The notes beneath the pieces are model-generated. The model was not told where the DNA came from. It did no database searches and saw only the letters and a list, made by a program, of their open reading frames with translations. The position numbers and the translations under genes were made by a program. Below, one piece after another: positions 16,401-28,495 of a stretch of 64,000 bases of DNA. Every line of letters begins with the position of its first letter. Positions within the stretch are counted from its first letter, which is position 1. This DNA is from Lagopus muta (Eukaryota > Chordata > Aves > Galliformes > Phasianidae): contig NC_064440.1 in NCBI RefSeq assembly GCF_023343835.1, forward strand, positions 28,899,537-28,963,536. The letters are read 5' to 3'.

Positions 16401-17199
16401 CGTCTGGGGAAGAAAAAAACCAAACGAACAAAAAACACAACGAAGGAAAAACAAACTGAATATCTACAGGAGTGGAACACACAACTGGCTAGGAGAATTT
16501 CAGGCTCTCATTAGTAGGCCAGGAGCAAACTGTGGCAGAGGCTGGAAGTTGCAGTGTGCCCTGCAAACAAGTAGCTCGGACTGCCCTCTACAGTACGCAG
16601 CCGTGCTGTGCCTGGGACAGCAGGAACGCTTTAAAACATAGCCACTTGACGTCCCTTTCAAACCTCGGTGTGAAAGCTTGCTTGGCCACGTTTGTATATC
16701 TTTACTTCAGACACTTCTCCAGTACAAAAGAAATGAATGCTCTTTTTCCTTTGCAAAACTACTTCAATGCCCCTCATCAGTACTCACATTTCTAGTAGGG
16801 ATGTTCTCTGTACTTCCAGTCCTCTAGTCCATATTTAGAGAGTTATTTCTTGGGAAAACCACTTTAGAATCACCAGAATTGGCCTGAAAATGAAGTCATG
16901 GAGCCCTCATTCACCCCGGACCCTGCAAGGCTCTCAGCGGCACGATAAGCATTGCATGCTCACCTGGAAAGCTTTCCCAGCTCACTCTCAGGTATGCAGG
17001 TAGGACTGGGCAGCTCTCATCCCAGCACTGATCACTTGCAGAGCCTATTTCCAGTGCTGTACAAGTCTGGTGCTTGGTACATATTTACCGAGGCATGGCT
17101 TTGTGCCTTGTACCCCACTGTCATTGCCATGGTAGGACTTGCTTTTTTTTTCCTCCACAAAAGTCATCCACTGGGACCTGCTTCCTGCACTGAGCACTT

Positions 17200-19420
17200 C
17201 TAATGGCATCACAAATTCTTTTTCCCCAGCACATAGTTTCCCATCCTATTATATTTATGGCTCTGTTTGACTTTTTCTGCCAGCACATTTGTTGAGAAAA
17301 TAACAGCCCTCAGGGGCAGATATTTCTTATAGTTTGTTCAAGCCTAAAATAATTGTACCAACTTATTAAAAACCCCACTGACAGTATGATACAATAACCT
17401 CTGTGATTTATTTATCTTTCAGCAAGCTTTAAAAAAAATGCCCCTGCCTCATTCCAGCTTTACACTGTACAGTCCATCATCAAATGCAGCCCTGTGCTCT
17501 GATGTTTATAACACGCTACAACAAGACATTGGGCTTTGAGTTACATTTATTCTACCCTTATCTTGTTGATTTACTAGTTCCTCAAACATTTGCTTCCTTA
17601 TACTATCTTAATTGAAGATTCCTCCTGCCTCTATTTTCTTTCACTGTTATTCTACAGAGAACCTCGCTCTTCGAGTAGCGCTCTCATGTTCTCTTTCCCA
17701 TTTTCTGCATACAGCACCATGCCTCTTTTTTTTTCTCTCCTATCTCTTTAGCCTTTAAAAAATCCACCTAAGAGATTTCAAGGGCATTAAAAACAACTGG
17801 ATCCCACAGCACCTTTTTTTTTTTTTTTGTCTCCTTGTTTTCATTTTCCCAAGGCAGCTCTGCCATCTGAAGGCGCAAGCGAAACAGTTACTGGAAGTAC
17901 CAGCCTTCTGAAGTATAACTCCTGTATCGTTCTGACAGCTTTGTATGGAAGGCAAAAGGGTTGTTAATTGTGGGTTTGCTTATTTTTTTCTGGTAGACAT
18001 TCCTAGAAACACAGCCAAAAACCTCAGCAGCTCATGCCAGTTTCTGTAGCTGTAGCATGGGCCACCACTGATGTTCTACTTGTGTAGGAAAGTTCATGTT
18101 CTACTTGTAAGGAAAATCAGAGCCTGGCCCCACTGTCTGCCCAAAGCAATGCTCTATACACCAGAAATTAAGAAGCTTAGGCTTCCTGTGGCATCAAAGA
18201 ACTCGTGGTTCCCTCTGTCCTAACAGGCCTCTTACTTCTTAAGAAGTCCATCCTGTCAGAAAGGAATTCACCCCCAGAGAGCAACAGAAAATCTCAGGTT
18301 TTTCCTTTCTTGCTGTGCATTGAAACACAACTGTATCTTGTCATCCCCCCTTATCCCCCCATTAGATCTAAAGAATGCAAATAATCATGACCACAAATAG
18401 GAAAACTTTCCCTAAAGTTACTGTTAATATTCTATCACCTTATCTTTAAATTGTTTTCTGTGGATTATAGAAGTTTATAATTGCAGTTCCCCCCAGCTTC
18501 ATTTTATCTGGTACAGTAACATAATCAAAATCCTCCTGCTCTAAACCCTTGATAGCAAATCCTCTTTATAAAGCACTTGTTCCATGTCCTCTCTCATTTT
18601 CTCCACTGCTGCTCATCTTACCAAGCCTGATGTCTGAAAATTGAACAGTAGCGTTGACCATTTTTCCAACAGAGATCATATCTTTTGGATGTTAATGCTG
18701 TAAATATATTTTAAAATGCAATCCTGTCTGCAGCAAAATGCCTTGCATTGCCATTGTGTTACTGTAAATGCCATTATTATGAGGGAGTGATTGACTCTTT
18801 TAACGTATTGTTCCAATAGTCTGCAGAGATGTACATCTGTAATGCAAGTGTCATTTCCGTGCTTTAATTATAATTTTAATCATCCACAATCTTCAATTTG
18901 TTTGCAGTGAGCTAATTATTTTTTTTCCTATCACAAAGCACTGGAATGATGTCGTAGTATAAACCATTTTTTTTATTAAGCAGATTTGCACTCCTGCTGT
19001 CTTGCTCCAATAGACCTTCTGGTTCTAAATCTGCCTCTAAAAACTCACAAAACTGTTATTTTCTACCTCCCATCCCCTGCATCTAAGCAGGACATTGGAC
19101 CATTTATTTAGATTTGGGCTTAAGTTAGCAGAGCCACATCACAGAACGGCTGCAGATCTATAATTACAGAGCAGCAGAGCAATTCGGTGCAGATCAGGCA
19201 TAGGCACCAGCTGTGCAGACCTCTCAAAGCCTTCTCCATGCACTGTGATCAATTATCAGATGCCCTTCACAGCTTCCTGTGAATGATACCCTTTTCTCCT
19301 AGGTCTTCAGATTCCCATGGGAGAGGAGATGGAAGGCATCAGTGCTGAGTAATCTCCTTAAGCCGCAGGTGGCCTATTTAATTCTATGATTGCCTGTTAA
19401 ACATACATGGACACTGTTTT
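17200..19420. other. AT-rich intergenic block, possibly containing conserved non-coding sequence
   Basis: This block is more AT-rich than its surroundings and has almost no long open frames. The part from about 18660 to 18910 is repeat-free and rich in TAAT and ATTA cores (for example CTTTAATTATAATTTTAATC). That texture is common in vertebrate enhancers, but the sequence alone does not prove conservation. Confidence 0.3.
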
Positions 19421-19463
19421 AAAAAAAAGAGAGAGAGAGAAAGAGAGAGAGAGATTGAGAGAC
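19421..19463 (+). repeat. (GA)n microsatellite
   Basis: An A-run followed by alternating GA dinucleotides, with one interruption near 19441 and a decaying right edge (GATTGAGAGACC). Confidence 0.9.
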
Positions 19464-19773
19464 CTTGCAGCACTTGAGCACAGTGTTGCTCAGCTCTGAC
19501 ATCACTTCAGCCCCACAGGAAACTCAGCAGGGCAGTGTTCCTCAGGACTGCAGTGCCTTGCAGTAGGCAGAGGGGGCTGTCTCCCTGATCAAGCCTAGCA
19601 TCTCTGTCTGATCTAGCTTTATTCCTAATTAAATGCCTGGAATGCAAAGGGAAATCTAGAAGCCCTGTCAGGAACTACCCTTTGTCTGGAAAACCTCGCA
19701 GCAACATGTTGCATTTACCTGTGAGCCACTAAAATGTGCAATGTTGAAAATAACAACGTTTTTTCTTTTTTTT

Positions 19774-19790
19774 GGGGGGGGGGGGGGGGG
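19774..19790 (+). repeat. Poly(G) run of 17 after a T-rich tract
   Basis: A TTTTCTTTTTTTT tract runs directly into 17 consecutive G, then AAAGGGGAGG. It could fold as a G-quadruplex on the plus strand. The exact length is likely to be unreliable in the assembly. Confidence 0.85.
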
Positions 19791-22700
19791 AAAGGGGAGG
19801 TAGGATTTGATATACTGGTTTCTCAAAGGGAGATTTGCTGATATGTGTTGACAGAAAGCATCTTGCCTGGTATACAAGTATCAAGGCACAGTCATCAACT
19901 CCCACTTAGAAACAATGAAAGATCACTGAAGATCAATCATTTATCTTCTCACTGAGTATTTTTGACCGTCAGCTCTTGTAGTTTAGCTCTAGCAGAAAGC
20001 ACAGCAACCATTTACATACAGCTCATCTCTGATGTGCATACGCCTCAGGAAATACACCAGGACAGGTAGCTACAGCACAAGGAAAACATTATGCTTTTAC
20101 ACAAAGGAATTAATCAGTCTCAATTTCTCCAACATCCAGACATGGAGAGGGGTATTAGTATGACTTGAGAAAAACAGAAAGACCCTTCTTCTTCCACAGT
20201 ATTTCGCAGGACTCTGGTGGCCTTTGAGGGACCAGGGATGGGGCCAGGGTCCTCAGCCTTCCCTTCAGATCAGACAGCCATAGAAACACAATCCTCTAAT
20301 GGCAACAAAACCCTCCCATGGAAGCAGGCCTGTTGACACCCCCCTTGCATGGCTCAGGATGAGTGCTCAGCTGAATGTACGTCAGACCCATCAGACCCTC
20401 AGGCACATCTCAGCATGGGCCTGCTGCCTTTCCTGTTTCCATGGGCCTACTAGCAGTGTGAATTTCACGTGGTTAGAAAGTCAGAAGAGCACTCATACAC
20501 ACTGTTCCTGGAAAGATGCTACTGAATGCGAGTCACCTCTCCCAGGCAAGCTCTCTATCTTCTGAGTGGATGCTTTATTACTGACACTCACTTCCCAGAT
20601 TACCCTCAGGAAGTGTCTCTGACACAAAGGTGACAGCAGCCCTGAAGAGCAGTTAGTGACCAAGTCACACCTGGCTTTTGAATACTTCTACATCATACCC
20701 TCAGCATCCTTAACAGCACTCCTGGATAACGGAAACAACCAAACCAAATGGCTCCTTTAGGTTGCCTCTAACACTTGCATCGTTTTCTCTTGTGTAATTA
20801 ACAGCACTTTGGCATTTCCTGAATTTGGGAGAGGAAATCAGTGCAACATCAGTCATCCATAGATAAGGCCTGTCAGGATTTTAGCGGTGATAGAAGTGAC
20901 ACAAGTCCATTCACAGAGGCTGGAAAGAAACTTCTGTTACAGTTTGAAGCAAAGACACTTCTATTCCATCACTGAAAACAGGCTTGCCAGCAACTTCAGG
21001 GTTCATACACTGCTTTCAAGTAAAGACTAGAAATAGACAAATGCTCTTGCCCGAACTTACTTCCAAGACAGTTTTCCAAACAGCTAGTCTACCTCCGTGC
21101 CTTCTTGACCAGAATTCTTCACTAGATTAATTCCAGCTCTTTCTAACCTCCAAGCTTTCCTTGGAGAGGATGTTCTCCAGCATTCCTTTCAAGTTACACA
21201 AAAGCTGAATCAGATGTGACTTACAGCTGTGACTATTAGCTTCCTACCAATGCTGTCATTCCTTTTAAAGGCCACCTAGAACAATCACCTCTTTTTTCCC
21301 CCCTCGGTGGAAAACTAATTAGCATCTAAACCATCTACATACTGAATGCTAAGATCACATGAACCGCGTGCTCCTCAACCTCCATTTTACACTGCTGACC
21401 CAAAAACATCAAGTCATTCCTCCCTCATGGTCACCTTCCTGCAACCTTTTTGATGAGTTTCAGACCACTTGGTTATTCACAGATAAGTTATTTCAGACCA
21501 GATTCAAACTCAGTTCCCTCAGCTTCATCTTTCATATAAGACCATTCAGAAAGAAGAACCCAATGAAAATATTGTGCTTCAGGACACAGCTAGAGTTCAG
21601 CAGACTGAATGCAAGTTTCAGAGCCTGCTCCAAAGCCTGTGGAGCAGATGGCAGTGCAGATCCTTTCCCTGACTTAAGAGGAACAAAGTCCCAAAGAAGA
21701 GCAGGTCAAGGGCTGACCTGCTTACCTCATGGCCGAGACCAAGAAAGAGAGCTGCAGCACAAATCTCAGCAGTGCATCAAGGTACATGTACATCCCCTGG
21801 TGCTGCAGATGAGACAGGAGAGATGAACACAAGATCTGAGTCTCCCAGGGCTTGCTGCTGTTTTGTTTTTGCTGAAAGCTGCTGTTAGAGGCAGACTCTT
21901 TGGTTCAGCTGATTCTGCCCAACTATTAGTAATTGCTTTACTAACAAACTACAAACTCATGCAAAATCTTAGCATTTTAGAGCATCCCCCTGTACATCTC
22001 CATGCCGATGTGTCCATTCCCAGCCCTCAGTACCCAGCCATTCCACTGGTATCAAAGCTGTGTTGTCAGACTCTTCCTTTATACTCTAGGCTTGCAAACA
22101 AACAACGCCTTTTGTTTTTCCCCAACAGAAGATCAGGACATTGCAGTACATACAAACCAAAGCGTTCACACAAATACCAGCAACACAGTCCATTTCTGCA
22201 GCCCAGCTGATATATATGTTAATCCATCAAGTAATCTGGTATCTTGAGATTGTCTTGTTTATGCTCGAATATGCACTGCACCGCATATGAGCTAGACAGA
22301 ACCTCCAAAATACACATAATACAGAAAGGACAAGGGGTGCAAGCTGATTTTCTTTAAAAAATAATATCTCATTTCAGGGGACAAACAACAACTTCTTCAG
22401 ATAATTATTTATGATATCCTAATATTCACTACTGTGAGGAGGTGTTTGAAAGAGGTTACCTGTCCATGGGTACCCTTCATTAAAATCTTGTAGGTCAATA
22501 TGGGAATAACTACTCCCTGTTGCACAGATAAACTGTCCATACCAATGAAAATTCATCATAAATGACAAGATGGGATTTTTTTTTTCCCTTCCCGTCTCCT
22601 CAGTTCTCACAGCACCTTTGTAGCCTTTATAACACACAGTATGTGTGGTTCCTATTTCTTAGGGGAAAAGTGGTTTGTTGACAATGACAAGCTGTAATTA

Positions 22701-25700
22701 GACAGTAGTATAAAGCAAAGAAAGTGCAGTGCTCTGTGTTCATACACTGCACATCACAATGGGATGTCATTCTGGGCTGCTTGTTCCTTGTGCCTGCCAT
22801 AATAACCATCATTAACAATACAAATGGGTAAAAGCTTTTTTTCATTCCATATTTTCTTTCCAAAGTCAGCCAGAGGCTCTATAAAAAGAAAGTAATATTA
22901 AGTTGACCCTACCAAGTATTTGGGATCCACAAGGAGCGTGCTTGTTTTTGTCCCGAGCTAATGGACGAAATAATAATAAGTTCTGTACCAGGACAGCTCC
23001 AGGTCAAACAGGTGAAACTGCCATGCTCTGCAGAGCCATAGATATTCCTGAGTGCCCTCACCGCTGCTGATAGAAAACCCCAAGACAAACACGTAGGCAA
23101 GATGCGACAGGATCAGGCCCAAGCTGAATGCGACTTGAACTAAAAAAAGTAAGCTCCAAAATCATTACGCCTAGGTGACACGATTCAGCCTGCAGAAATA
23201 ACAGAGCTGCACATGAAACAAATTAGTTTTGAAGATGCTCCACAATTAGGCATCTCACACTTCCAGCTCCAGACAGACAGTTGTTTCCAAGCTTCTGGAG
23301 TTCAATACAGTTGCATGAGTCTATGAATCAGTTCAGCTTGCAAAAATGCAGGTCCATTTTTTACTTTACTCATGCTGTTTTCTTCTTTAACGCTGGACTG
23401 GCTCCAAATTCCCAGAAACACCGAAGATACAATCAGTTTCCCTATCTGAGAAAGGCCACAGACGTTTCTGGGTAGCTGAGACTGTAAAAAAAACTGCAAA
23501 GGACAGAGCAGTACAGTGGGGGAAAAACAACAACAGCAAAAAAATTACTGTGGAGGAATAGATGGAGACAGCTCCAGATCATAGGACAGCACATAGGAGC
23601 AAAACTATCGAGTTGATCTTATGAGTTGACTCATGAAAGTGACGTGTGACCTTGGTTGGTCAAAAATTCAACAGGGGGAAAGTGACAGTCACCTTAAGAA
23701 GGAAAGAGAGAAAACAAATGTAGCACAATAGGCTGCGTCTGAGCAGGGTCTTCTGAGCTCTTTCCAGGATCTAGAGAGGGGACTAATGAGAAAATGCTTT
23801 TTCCAGGCTTGTTGCAGCAGCTGCACTGGCAAGCTGCAGAGCCATTTGCAGATGGTGAAAGCTCTGCGATGCCATTTCCCACCTTTTTTTTGCTTTCCTC
23901 TGCAAGTGACTCCAATTTAGATGACACGATACAGCAGGTTTCCCATTTGCATTTTCCAAAATAGGCTGATAGGTGTTTGTTTTTAGTTTTTCAACATACT
24001 TTCTTACAACCTTGCCTGGAAAAAGTTCACCAGTTACTACTGATACTTGACTTGATCACTGACAGGAAACAGAGGGGAACATTTCAGCCGTTCTCAGCCC
24101 ATGCATGGCAGTGGCAGCTGCCTGGTTTCTCCCAGGTTTCAGCTCCAAGAACTAAGCCTTCCCAGGAAGCCAGTTCAGTTTGAAAAACTGCAATATAAAT
24201 GGGAAATAGAACACCACATGTGTCTAATTATTCCTTCTCTGCTGCCCTAGCAATTAAGGCCAATAGTGAGTGATGTGTGGACTGCCACCCGTATGCCCTG
24301 ACTGCGTGCTCTCTCAAAGGTTGATTTCACGCTCAGCATGGCACGTGGTGCACACAAAAACAAAGACCTCTACCTTTCCACAGCAGTGACAGCTTGTGAA
24401 TCCCCTTGCATCGGCCTATTATAGTCCACGTCAGGGAAATGCTGCTGAAGCTTCCCCAGCTTACCAAATACCACCACAGCCTCTCTCAGCGAAAATTGAT
24501 AAGTTCCCCAGGAAAACAGCATGCCTTTGGTGGTCCACTGACCACCTCCTGTTGTTTCTGAAAGGCAGATCTGGGAATGTGCAAAAAACAAACAAGCAAA
24601 CAAACCACAGCCAACCAAAGACCTGAAAGATCTGCACAAAATAAAACCAGTCACTGGGGCTGGAGGTTTCCAAGGAAATTAAGTGGGACAGCCTTACTGA
24701 ACAGGAAAGGTGGGACCTGAAGCACTGTGAATATTGCTGTCTTGCTGTGACCAAATTAACTTCCCCGTGACTTAAAAGAGAGCTGACAACTCCATAAGTG
24801 ATCCAAAATAACTTCACACAATGCCGCTACTTTCATTTGCTTCCACTAAGGTCATCTGCCATATGCACTCACTGCACAAAAGGAACCACGCAGATGGAAG
24901 AGGATCTTTGTGAAGGGCTAGGGCTCCCAAGCACAAGACAGATAGGGGGAGAAGTAAGGCTTGGTTTAGTGGGTGCAGTGCAACGAGGGAGGGTGTGCTA
25001 GGTATATTTTCTATTGAAAAATCTACCACCTTTGTTCAAGGACGCGTGAACAGTTTCATTTCTCTGCTGCTAACAATTCACTTCCTCCTTCTGTCAAAAG
25101 GAAGCGGTGGGGATTTAAGCAATGGGAGAGCACGAACCCCAGAGAGAGGCCACCTCTGAAATACACCTGTGGGTACGAGTCACTCTGGCTGCCTAAGAAA
25201 CGCTGGTTTGCTTCTTGACCTATTTCTAGCTTCAGCAAGGAGAACAAAAAAAAACCATGCATGCACACACACACACACACACAAAAGAAAAAAACAACAA
25301 AAAAAACCCAGCACATTGATTTTGCAACTAGTTGTTCTGCAGACTAAATTAACCCCAACCCAATGTTTGTTTGGCACCCTGGGGATCTGACAGAGAGGTC
25401 ATTGAAGACGGTACCAAGATTTAGGACAGGAGATAAAGAGGGAGAGATGAGCCTGTTTTCGGTTCAAGAGGTTGATACATGTTAAAGCTACCTACCTGAC
25501 CCAGATTTCCCTTCCTTCCCTCACTCCGTCCCTCCAAGAGCTTGGTAGAAAAATGAATCTTACAAACATCTAGGATGTGCTTATCTTGGAGCCGCTCTCT
25601 GCTAGCTGTAGAAAAGAGTCGAGTGCTCACTGATCCCTGGAGAGGCGACCTGCAGTAGCAGCCTGTGCCAGGCTGTGTGGAGGCAGAAGTGTTCAGCAGA

Positions 25701-27483
25701 ACTCTGTTTGTCCTCCTGACATCCATGCAAACAGCCATGCTTGTTGCAAGAAGGCAAAGCTCTGACCTGGCACACTCGTTTCTGTGAGGGGCAGAGCCAG
25801 GTAAGCAGGAATGTCTGTCTCAAAGATGCAGCTTTCCAAGCAGGTGTGCTGCTGCTGGGGTTTGGACTTGCATCAGGTTCCAGTAGATTAAGCACACAGA
25901 GTCGGGGCCCCTTGAATTAACCCAGGGCCACAGCTCTGACTGTGGGCATGTCAGAAAAGACAAGAAACAGTTGCCCAGCACGGAACTGCAGCAACAGGGG
26001 GAAGCAGGAGGTAATACTGAGAGAACACGCAAAGGTATTATTTTTTCCCTCCAGAAGATGACAAACACAAGAACAGCCAGGCTGGGCAGGAGAGGACTTC
26101 CCAGTCACATTACAACCATAACCACCTCATAGAGACCAGGATAGCATACAGTACAACCTCCACAGAACATTCTGCCCAGAAAGCGAGGGACTGAAGCCTT
26201 CCTCCAAGATACAGGGAGATGCCAATGTGTCTGCATAGAGGCGAGACAACTTATGAGGCCTTTCTGAGGCTCACTGCTGCAATGAAGCCCCAAAGATTCC
26301 CCAAAGGCACCCAAAGGCTTGCAGAGGTGGGCCTGCACAGGGAGAACTGGGCCACAAAATTCAGCTGCCAGAAACAAGGTCTGGAGTGAAAGGGGTGAGG
26401 AAGCAAAGCAGTGCTGACTGCCTCCTGTAGAACACCAGCAGTTGTGCACACAGAAGAATTAAACGCAGATAGGCAGAACTGCCTATTCGGTGAGTTACAA
26501 AAATAAAGCTCGAGCACTTAAAATCAGCTCCAGGAACCAAGTGGAGAGAGGGGTTACAAGCAGTAAAAGCAGCACCTGAGAAGCAATGCCTTCAGCTTGT
26601 CATGCTCTCCTGACAACCATCGAGGCGGGCACCAACACAGTGCACTTCCCAGGAAGATTTCATCATTCAGGTCCCATGCCTGAGGCCAAAATGCCCGAGC
26701 AGCACCTTGCAGTCAAGCAGGACTGAGATACCAGATGTGGTTGATATTGAGTGCTAAGGAGGAATTTCAGAGGAGCTGGAGAAACAGCAGCTCCACCCAA
26801 GCCAGAGGTTACGTCTGCCAGCAAGGATATGACAAAAGAACACCGAAACTGAAAACAAAGGGAGCTAGCTGGGAAATTCTCCTTCACTATAAAAGTAAAG
26901 AACATTTCCAGCAGGAAAATGAAGGGAAAGAAGACATAAGAATTCACTACCGATCTCCTAAACACATTTGTTTTTCTTAGCGTATCTGACCCTGAATTTC
27001 TCCTTCAAATAATCCATCTCAGAAACCAGAACTATAAAGTCTGCAAGGGAATTCTGCATTACAACTAGGAACACATGGAACCTGTGGAGAGTAACGCTGG
27101 GAAGGAGTAGACCAGACAGGCCATGGCAATCTGTCCAGGTAGTAACAGTGCAGGTAAGCCAATGGTGACTTCTGAATTAGATCTACACCTCCTGACAAAC
27201 TGACCTATGAGTGCGCACTGAGAGTGGCAAGTTTTCCCTGCAGTGGTTTGCTCCATCACCCAGCAGTTGGTCAGAGGCATTGCAGTGTTGCTCTAGAGTG
27301 ATTCTGACCACTTATTTCAGGAAAGGTTTAGTCACTGAGGATGTCTCATTACTCATCGGCCCTCAAGGGTTTTCTCAGCTAATGTCTAACCAATGTCATA
27401 CATTTCACGTGGGCAAGTAATCTGACTGTATCAGAGGTCCAGTTTCCTCATTGCTGCTGTGCAACATACAAGTGACATGAGAT
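19791..27483. other. Intergenic, no gene supported
   Basis: About 7.7 kb of non-coding sequence. Apart from the (CA)n microsatellite near 25.27 kb I see no mobile element that I can name. The longest open frame (21359-21826, plus, 155 codons) has no recognisable domain. Confidence 0.45.
25263..25283 (+). repeat. (CA)n microsatellite
   Basis: About ten CA units follow ATGCATG and run into an A-rich tract. Confidence 0.9.
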
Positions 27484-28487
27484 CAGGCCTGTCCAACCTG
27501 CGGCCCGCGGGTTTCAAGGTTGCTTTCAGTCATCAGTTCCTATTTGTGACTCCATTTTCAGCCGACATAAATACACGGCCTGCAAATTTTCAAATGGAAT
27601 GTGTGAAGTTGTGATCCGATTTTCAACTCAAAAATCCTACCATGTCTCTCTACCAGACTTCTCTCAGACCTCTGTTCCCAGAGAGGTCTGCAGGCTCTTG
27701 TTCATCACTGGTGAAACTGCACAGCTAACAGTGGTGTCTATGTTGAAAATGAGTGTTTTGTCGCTGAGAATTTGCTCTATCACAATCACAGAATGGCCCA
27801 GGTCGGAAGGGACCTGAAGGAGCATCAATCTCCAACCCCCCTGCCACATGCAGTGCCGCCAACTTCCCCATTTAATGCTAGACCAGGCTGCCCATGGCCC
27901 CATCCAATCTGGCCTTGAACACTTCCAAGGACAGGGCATCCACAACCTCTCTGGGCAGCCTGTTCCAGCACCTCACCGCTCTCACAGTGAAAGAACTTTC
28001 CCCTGACATCCAACCTAAATCTTTCCTCCCTCAACTTAAAACCATTTTCCCTTGTCCTGCAGTTATCAACCCTTTCAAAGAGTTGATTCCCCTCCTGTTT
28101 ATAAGCTCCCTCTAGGTAATGAAAGGCTGCAATTAGGTCACCCCACAGCCTTCTTTTCTTCAGGTTGAACGAGCCCAGCCTCCTCAGCCTGTCTTAGCAA
28201 GGGAGATGCTCCAGTCCCCTGATCATCTTTGTGTCTCTCCTCCGGACCCTCTCCAACATCTCTGTCTTTCTTGTACTGGGAGCTCCAGACCTGGACACAG
28301 TATTCCAGATGGGGCCACACAAGAGCAGAATAGAGAGGGACAATCATCTCCCTGTGCTCACCGTATCTGATGTAGCTTCCATGGAAAGATACAGGAGGCA
28401 TTACTTTCAAAGTACCCTACAGGTGGCCCAAGACAATTCCTCTTCATTCAGTGCAGCTCAGGCAAGCCAAAAGGTTGGACACCCATT
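27484..28487 (-). mobile_element. hAT DNA transposon resembling chicken Charlie-Galluhop, interrupted by a CR1 LINE
   Basis: The left end reads CAGGCCTGTCCAACCTGCGG and the right end, read on the minus strand, begins GGGTGTCCAACCTTTTGGC; these match as imperfect hAT terminal inverted repeats. The flanking eight bases CATGAGAT (27476-27483) and CATTAGAA (28488-28495) agree at six positions, as expected for an aged 8-bp target duplication. On the minus strand the interior has AAAGTAATGCCTCC, TTTCCATGGAAGCTACATC and CAACATAGACACCACTG, which I recall as mariner-derived Galluhop sequence carried inside the Charlie-Galluhop composite. No transposase frame remains. A CR1 copy splits the interior at 27781-28365. 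The subfamily name rests on memory. Confidence 0.7.
27781..28365 (-). mobile_element. CR1 LINE 3' fragment nested in the hAT element
   Basis: Read on the minus strand, it encodes the end of CR1 reverse transcriptase: [18 protein letters not shown], then [11 protein letters not shown]. It continues through the typical CR1 3' segment (GAGAGCGGTGAGGTGCTGGAACAGG type, GGTTGTGGATGCCCTGTCC) and ends ACCTGGGCCATTCTGTGATT next to transposon sequence. Frames are broken, so the copy is inactive. Because it interrupts the hAT element, it is the younger of the two. Confidence 0.9.
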
Positions 28488-28495
28488 CATTAGAA

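Larger units (their letters stand above)
5456..17199. other. Intergenic, no gene supported
   Basis: About 11.7 kb of non-coding sequence. It contains T-rich simple tracts (listed separately) and open frames without recognisable domains. The most open part is 11.7-12.7 kb, where minus-strand frames of 248 codons (11941-12687) and 152 codons (11849-12307) overlap in different frames. I recognise neither product. I see no splice-bounded exon of a known family. Confidence 0.45.
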
